The translations under genes and the position numbers were made by a program. The notes beneath the pieces were generated by a model. It was not told the origin of the DNA. It ran no database searches and worked only from the letters and a program-made list of their open reading frames with translations. Shown piece by piece: positions 57,981 to 64,000 of a DNA stretch of 64,000 nt (within the stretch, counting starts at the first letter, position 1; every line of letters begins with the position of its first letter). The stretch is from Dactylorhiza incarnata (taxonomy: Eukaryota > Streptophyta > Magnoliopsida > Asparagales > Orchidaceae), in contig JAWHQI010000166.1 in assembly GCA_033032865.1 (NCBI GenBank), positions 1,798,001 to 1,862,000 on the forward strand, in the 5' to 3' direction.

Positions 57981-59622
57981 TGCGAACAAGACTTAGTCTC
58001 TGTGGAGTTCGGGACCCTCAGCTAGCCGAGGGGCGACCAATCCTTACTCCTCCCAAGGGAGAGCTCTAGGTTGAAGGTGTTGGAACTAGGAACTGGACCA
58101 AGGGCTTAGTGGGGAGGTCCCGCCACATACCCGAAAGTTCCCTAGGCAATTCCCCTCCCAAGCCACTACTAAGCTTGGGCACCACTGGAGGCTCTCCTCA
58201 CCCCCTAGAGAGACTTGGGGAGGGAGAGAGAGAGGGAGAGAGATAGCCTAGAATGAGATCCCTCCAAATGGTGCCCCCTTGGTCCTATTTATAGGATTTC
58301 TGAAGTTGGGCTGCAAATAGCCGAAAACTGGTCTGCCAGATTACCAAAATACCGTTGAACTGGGCTGCAGATAGTCAAATCCCGCTACTCTTGGGCGCTA
58401 AACGCAGACCGCCTACCCAGCTTTGTTCTGGGCGAGCCGGAGGCCTCCCGGCCCTCCCAGCTCGCCCCCCACAAGGCTCTGGGCGAGCCGGAGGCCTCCC
58501 GGCCCTCCTAGCTCGCCCCCACAAGGCTCTGGGCGAGCTGGAGGCCTCCCGGCCCTCCCAGCTCGCCCCCACAAGGTTCTGGGCGAGCCGGAGGCCTCCC
58601 GGCCCTCCCAGCTCGCCCCCACAAGGCTCTGGGCGAGCCAGAGGCCTCCTGGCCCTCCCAGCTCGCCCCCACAAGGTTCTGGGCGAGCCGGAGGCCTCCC
58701 GGCCCTCCCAGCTCGCCCCCACAAGGTTCTGGGCAAGCCGGAGGCCTCCCGGCCCTCCCAGCTCGCCCCCACAAGGCTCTGGGCGAGCCGGAGGCCTCCC
58801 GGCCCTCCCAGCTCGCCCCCACAAGGTTCTGGGCGAGCCGGAGGCCTCTCGGCCCTCCCAGCTCGCCCCCCACAAGGCTCTGGGCAAGTCGGAGGCCTCC
58901 CGGCCCAACCAGCTCGCCCCCACAAGGCTCTGGGCGTGCCGGAGGCCTCCCGGCCCTCCCAGCTCACCCCCCACAAGGCTCTGGGCGAGCCGGAGGCCTC
59001 CCGGCCCTCCCAGCTCGCCCCCACAAGGCTCTGGGCGAGCCGAAGGCCTCCCGGCCCTCCCAGCTCGCCCCCACAAGGTTCTGGGCGAGCCAGAGGCCTC
59101 CTGGCCCTCCCAGCTCGCCCCCACAAGGCTCTAGGCAAGTCGAAGGCCTCCCGGCCCTCCCAGCTCGCCCCCACAAGGTTCTGAGCGAGTCGGAGGCCTC
59201 TCGGCCCTCCCAGCTCGCCCCCACAAGGCTCTGGGCGAGCCGGAGGCCTCCCGGCCCTCCCAGCTCGCCCCCACAAGGTTCTAGGCGAGCCGGGGGCCTC
59301 CCGGCCCTCCCATCTCGTCCCCACAAGGCTCTGGGCGAGCCGAAGGACTCCCGGCCCTCCCAGCTCGTCCCCACAAGGTTTTGGGCGAGCCGGAGGCCTC
59401 CCGGCCCTCCCATCTCGCCCCCACAAGGCTCTGGGCGAGCCGGGAGCCTCCCGGCCCTCCCCGGCTCGCACTCACAAGGGAACAGTCCTGGGATGCGCCC
59501 CTCAGACTCGACTCCCTCCAAATGCTCACCCCTCCTCCTACCGGGGTCGCGCCCTTTGGAAACATTGGGCCTAAAAATATCTTGGGCCTCGGGGGCCCAC
59601 TCTGCGAATACAGGGTTGTACA
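57981..59622 (-). mobile_element. Nested Tat 5' LTR (1642 bp, end deleted)
   Basis: It is homologous to 52251-54164 from 59622 down to 57981 (ttgcgaacaag). It then joins non-LTR sequence, lacking the terminal ggtttcaaca end. TATA box (reversed) lies at 58285-58294. The 50-bp array spans about 58430-59475. Confidence 0.82.
58430..59475. repeat. 50-bp GC-rich array in nested Tat 5' LTR, about 21 copies
   Basis: It has the same unit as 52715-54010 (gctcgccccc at 58561 and 58611). About five fewer copies account for most of the LTR length difference. Confidence 0.95.
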
Positions 59623-61963
59623 CCTGAAGCCTCCATCTCAGAGCTTGACACAGCTGGAGCTCCTGGTGAAATAGACAACTCCACTTGAAGACTTCCTGCA
59701 GCTTTCCCTGCTTCATCAACCCTGCTCTCCGGTAGTTCAACTCCTGAACTCCCCTTGTAGGAAGTCACTTCATCGAACACCACATCCCGAGATACCACTG
59801 ATCTTCGTGTCTCAGGATCCATGCACCTCCATCCTTTCTTCCGCTCATCATATCCAACAAAGACTAGCTTCCTTGCTTTTGCATCTAGCTTTGTCCGAAG
59901 AGCATCAGGAATATGCACATAGCAGGTTGACCTGAACACCCGAAGGTGAGCAACACTCGGTTTCTCCTTGAACATCAGTTCGTGAGGGGTCTTCATGTTG
60001 ATAGGACATAGAGGCATTCTGTTGATGACGTAAGCCGCACAAGACATTCCCTCCGCCCAAAAGGACTTTGGGATACTCTTGGCATGAAGCCATCATTTAC
60101 AGGTTTTTGTCAGATGACGGATCTTCCTCTCCGCAACGCCATTCTGCTGTGGAGTATGGGCACAAGTGAGCTCTCTCCGAACGCCATGTTTCCTACAAAA
60201 ACTTGATAACTCACTAGAGGTGAACTCCCTACCATTATCAGTTCTTAATTTTTTCACCCACAGGTCTAACCGACCTTCCACCAGCTCCTTGAACTCCACA
60301 AACTTCGCAAAGGCTTCCGACTTCTCTTTCAAAAAATACACACAGGCATATCTGGTGTAATCGTCAATCAACACCAACATATATATGTTGCCTCCAAGGC
60401 TTGGGGTAGCTGCCGGTCCCATCAAATCACCATGGATGCACTCCAATGGCGCTTTGCATCTTGTTTGCGACTTATCAAATGGAAGTCGATGAGACTTACC
60501 AAGCTGACATCCAGCACAAACATGACCGTCTCCATAAGAGGACAAGCTAGGCAAGCCCTTGACAAGGCCCCGTACCGCCATAGCCTTCAATTTGTCCATG
60601 CCAACATGCCCCAACCTTTCATGCCAGATAGTCGTGCTATCGTTGGTCTTCATCTTATCAACAGGTACTTGTCGATAACACGAACAAGTCCTTCACCCTC
60701 TTTCCAACATCGATAACATCTCCCCTTATCTCCAGTTGAGTTTTAAGAAACTTCGCTTCTGTTGGGCCAAACAGAACATGATAACCGGCATCGACAACAT
60801 TGGTCACAGAGATGAGATTCTTCTTCATACCAGGCACGTGATTAGCACTCCTCAATGTGAGTGGACCCTTATCACTGCTCAGGGAGACAACACCTTCTTG
60901 TTCGACAGCATGAACAGAATTATCATCCGTAATGATAGCATCGTTACCTGAGTAAGGCGCCAAAGAAGAGAACTTTTTTTCATCCCCGGTGAGATGATGT
61001 CCACACCCTGAATCAACAATCCAATCCTCTTCGAAGTTGATGGCAGCCAAGGCCTTAACGGGCATCGCCGTCATATTAGCCGCAAAGGCTCCTCCCCATC
61101 CATTTTCATCAGACTTTGGCTTCTCCTTCTCTGCTACATGTCCCGACTGAAGATTAACCCGACAATCTTTCTTGAAGTGGCCGGTCTTATTACACCTAAA
61201 GCACCTTGGTCTATCTCCCTTCTTCTTCCCATCAGACTTAGGAGCATAACCCCTATCCTGCTGACCTGAAGTAGAAGGTCCATCATAACCCGGCTTCTTC
61301 TTCTCCCACTTCTTCTTCTTCTTTCCAGAGAACAACACATCACTATCTCCCCTAGAGATGGAAGTCCCCACCATCTGTCTTGCCAAACTTTCTTGCGAAG
61401 CAAGTAAGTTCTCCAGCTCCAACAGAGATGGTTGATTTGCCCAACCTTGAACTGAAGTTACAAAGGCAAGATACTCCTTCCGCAACCCGCGGATGATATG
61501 CCTCTTCAGTTTTGCCTCCGAGATGGGCTCATCAGGGTCCAATGCAGAAATCTCAGCTGTGAGGTTCTTCATATTGAGAAAGAAGGTAGAAATAGAAAGA
61601 TCGCCTTGAGGCCTTCGCCAACTCATTTTCAAGAAACTGTAGCCGAGCTACATTATTCTTATTAAACAACCCGTCCAAAGACGTCCAAATTTCAGCAGCA
61701 GATTTACATCCAATGATGTGATCAAACAGCTCCGGTGAGATAGCCCTCTTGAGAGTGAACTCTGCCTTAGCATTCGTCCTCCTCCAAAGTCTCACATCTG
61801 CCATATTATCTCCTGCTAGAAACACCTCTTGTGTGTCTTCTCCTCCAACTATCTCTCATAGATCCTCGCTAAGTAAATATCTCTCCATACACGACCTCCA
61901 TTTCTTATAGTTAGTCGATGTAAGGAGTTCAATACCAAGCCCACTTGCAAATCTGCCTTCCAT
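59623..61963 (-). pseudogene. copia gag-PR-IN (5' part of gag-pol)
   Basis: An ATG at 61963 begins MEGRFASGLGIELL; KKWRSCMERYLL follows. A TGA replaces a Trp codon (LSEDL*EI), and a frameshift lies at about 61610. The zinc knuckle CFRCNKTGHFKKDC is intact, and the protease DSGCGHH is intact. A frameshift lies at about 60655. Integrase has HGDLMGP, RTDNGREF and NGVAERK, so all three acidic residues are present. A TGA lies at about 60091, then the chromatin-proximal C-terminal part runs to EASG, where the nested Tat interrupts. The catalytic motifs missing in the 16805-20641 copy are kept here. Confidence 0.9.
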
Positions 61964-62040
61964 GGCAATCTATGTGGTCTCTTCTTCACAAAGTCGATGG
62001 CAACTCAAGTTGATCACTGCTTATCCACTCCAACAACCTC

Positions 62041-62052
62041 GCTTTGATACCA
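62041..62052 (-). other. copia primer-binding site
   Basis: TGGTATCAAAGC on the minus strand, directly next to the LTR, matches the 3' end complement of initiator Met-tRNA apart from one base (A for G). Confidence 0.8.
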
Positions 62053-63236
62053 TGTTAAAATTTTTTTATTTGAATCGTTTAGGAGTAAGCAGGAGTTGCA
62101 TCAACTGAGTTAAAGCCAAACAACCACAATGCCACACAGCAACACAAGAAACTTTATTGAAACACAAACTTCATTTACAGTGCGAGGTATACATGGCGAG
62201 ACATGATTCATCAGAATCACGAAGACGAGAAGAACAAAACACACCAAAACAAATCTGGCGGCTAGACAAGCTGAGACCGCACAGACCGCTCGACTCCAGA
62301 AGTCGCCCGACTTGACCTGAGATCGCATGAACAGAAACCGGAAAGACTGCCAGCACTGCAAGACCGCACCTCAGACCGCACGAACTAGAGCTTTATTGGA
62401 ACGAAGAACTGAAGCTGTCGCCAGACCGCAACTCAGATCGCCTAACCGCTGAAGGTCACCTGATCGCTGAGCTCGCTGCGAACAGCACAAGAACGAACAT
62501 AAACCAGTTCGAAGACTGACCGCTGCCGAACTGTTTATCAAGCTGCTGGGAATCACCAAGGAAGAAGACCGCAATCTGCTGACCGCAATCCTGCGAACAC
62601 AACAAACAGTCAACTCGCTTCCGAGACCGTCCGGCCTCAAAGTGAGACAGCACGAATTAACCCAGGCTCAGTTCTTACAGTCTCATTAGGAATGACGGGC
62701 CCTGCACCTCTATTTATAGGTGGGTAGATGGATGTCGTCGCCGCACAGGAGAGATACAATCACTACCCATCAGATCGCCAGCGGTCTCATAAGGCAGACC
62801 GCGCGACCACACTACTTGGACGACCATCCGACCAAGACGCAGATCAGCAGACAGGTCGCGCACAGGTCGCGCGAACACGAGACCGTGCACAAGCCGCGCG
62901 GTCACAAAGGTACTCCTTCCTTAGACCACCAGGATCAAACCAGGAACCATCTGGCCAACTTAGAACAAGTCGCCACATCGCCAAGCACAAACCGCCCGGA
63001 CATGCGGTCACACATAGGAACAGACCGCCCGGTCTTCCAACAAAGAAGACAGGCCAACTAGCACACCAACTCGGGAACAGACCGCAGCTACTAAGAACAA
63101 ACCGGAAGAACCAGCAGTCCGCCAGAACAGACCGGCAGAGCCAGACCGGCAGAAAACAAGAATAAGCCGCGCGGTCTCGGCGGTCTCCCAAAATCAGACC
63201 GCCCAGTCTCCTCCACTTCACTACAAAATTTCAACA
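62053..63236 (-). mobile_element. copia 5' LTR (1184 bp)
   Basis: It is the partner of 49350-50508. TATA box reversed at 62710-62719. U3 holds dense gcggtct/agaccgc words (for example 63165-63200). Confidence 0.9.
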
Positions 63237-63309
63237 GAAGCATCTTGAAATCTTCTCCACGAATCTCCTTAAGCCTTCATGGATTTGTGGGAGTATCTCT
63301 CTGAACCTT
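63237..63309 (-). mobile_element. TGTTGGATC-family LTR, right part
   Basis: It continues 48788-49349 after the copia insertion (gaagcatcttgaaatcttct), matching 22075-22145. It is interrupted at 63309 by another LTR. Confidence 0.75.
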
Positions 63310-64000
63310 TGATGAGTAGTTTTATACTCATCTTTTAGTATAGTTTTAATATATTTTAAATATGAAATTATATAATTTATATGAATTATATCGTATAAAT
63401 CACTCCCTTTTTGATTTCATGAACTAACATAAGTCTATTTTATATTTTCAAGATTTTTGGGCACTTTTGAGAAAAAATTCCAAAGTACACGCAAAAGGTC
63501 ACGGGCGTGACCAAGGGGCGTGACAGCCTAGATGTGTTCTAGACCCGATTCTGCCACCCGAGCTCATTTTGTGAAAATTCGCTAAGTACACGCCCCAGGT
63601 CACGGGCATGACCAAGGGTATGACCCAATGTCATGGTCGCGACCCGCCGCAAGCAGCAGAAGCGCAACGCCACATCAATTAAAGTTATATGCCCTCGGTC
63701 ATAGGCGTGACCGAGGGTGTGACATCAAGTCACGGGCATGACTCACCCCACGCTCCTTCCCGTCGAACCTTCCCGCCAGTAGGCAGATTTGAAGAGTACA
63801 CGCCCTAGGTCATGGACGTGACCTAGGACGTGCGCGCACGTAACGCCCGCATTGAAGCCAGAAGGTGCCCTCTCCGCACCAGCACCAATCACGCCCCTTA
63901 CACGCCCTTGGTCACAGGCGTGACCAAGGGCGTGTAACTCTAGTTTGAAGCCTATTTAAAGCCAACTCCACCAGAAGTTCAGGGACAAATTTCGGGAGTT
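63310..64000 (+). mobile_element. LTR start, TGATGAGTAG type
   Basis: The start tgatgagtag and the stretch ttttagtatagttttaat resemble the start of segments A-C, here on the plus strand. A cluster of cacgggcgtgacc motifs (63490-63935) leads to a TATA-like ctatttaaag at 63952-63961. There is no 25-bp array. The LTR continues past the window. Confidence 0.6.

Larger units (their letters stand above)
52251..59622 (-). mobile_element. Nested Tat element, TSD cctga
   Basis: cctga flanks both ends (52246-52250 and 59623-59627), and removing the element restores copia coding. In minus orientation the order is 5' LTR (59622 to about 57981), gag (57858-56941), satellites (56830-54290), a short LTR-adjacent piece shared with other Tat copies, and 3' LTR (54164-52251). 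There is no pol and no antisense gene. The 5' LTR lacks its last 16 bases and the primer site, apparently a deletion at 57980. Confidence 0.85.
49350..63236 (-). mobile_element. Ty1/copia element with nested Tat, TSD gaagc
   Basis: Both flanks carry gaagc (49345-49349 and 63237-63241). LTRs are 62053-63236 (5') and 49350-50508 (3'). The primer site TGGTATCAAAGC (minus, 62041-62052) abuts the 5' LTR and a tract complementary to ctccccctt abuts the 3' LTR. Without the nested element at 52251-59622 and one TSD copy it is about 6.5 kb. It is the same family as 16805-21716. A related unoccupied target sequence lies in the LTR piece at about 22030-22080. Confidence 0.92.

Noticed and set aside
58355..59740. 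Open frames of 250-350 codons in several phases
   Set aside because: This is the same 50-bp array in the other LTR. No domain or start context supports a gene.
1..64000. Host genes, tRNA or rRNA genes
   Set aside because: None recognised. The only tRNA-like signals are primer-binding sites complementary to initiator Met-tRNA. I cannot exclude a very diverged short gene.

Overview
This window is a plant (angiosperm-type) nuclear repeat block. I find no host protein gene, rRNA or tRNA gene, and no bacterial-style operon. Almost every interval belongs to an LTR retrotransposon or to a tandem array carried inside one. The evidence is the repeated TG...CA long terminal repeats, initiator-Met-tRNA-like primer sites, plant-type Ty1/copia and Ty3/gypsy gag-pol motifs, 5-bp target duplications and deep nesting. 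The species cannot be named from the sequence.

Layout: 1-5704 is the 3' part of a Tat-type Ty3/gypsy element: an 88-bp satellite, a two-gene antisense cassette, then the LTR. 5705-12857 holds three related LTR segments (A, B, C) whose start in minus orientation is TGATAAGTA; B and C are near-identical and carry a 25-bp minisatellite. 12858-16805 is a second Tat fragment with the same antisense cassette. 16805-21716 is a decayed Ty1/copia element on the plus strand. 21717-22616 is an LTR piece of the TGTTGGATC family.

22617-46233 is a Sirevirus-like copia element on the plus strand, cut by two insertions. A complete gypsy element sits in its gag (22667-28880, TSD ccaag). A solo LTR sits in its pol (about 31646-41993) and is itself split by a complete non-autonomous element (31865-40630, TSD tcttc). 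That non-autonomous element has 1165-bp LTRs, a gag remnant and an antisense gene with its own promoter-like region.

The right side is a nest at least five deep: Sirevirus LTR, then Tat (46234-48787), then a TGTTGGATC LTR (48788-49349 and 63237-63309), then a copia element (49350-63236, TSD gaagc), then another Tat (52251-59622, TSD cctga). A further LTR begins at 63310 and runs off the window.

Three patterns stand out. (1) Nearly every LTR family has its own short palindromic or minisatellite motif cluster in U3, usually just upstream of a TATA box. (2) Two unrelated element types carry antisense genes next to the 3' LTR, and in one the antisense promoter-like region uses the same palindrome as the LTR. 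(3) Tat internal regions hold graded families of 77-92-bp satellites. All recognisable gag-pol copies look defective, through stops, frameshifts, deletions and lost catalytic residues. Any mobility would have to be supplied from elsewhere.
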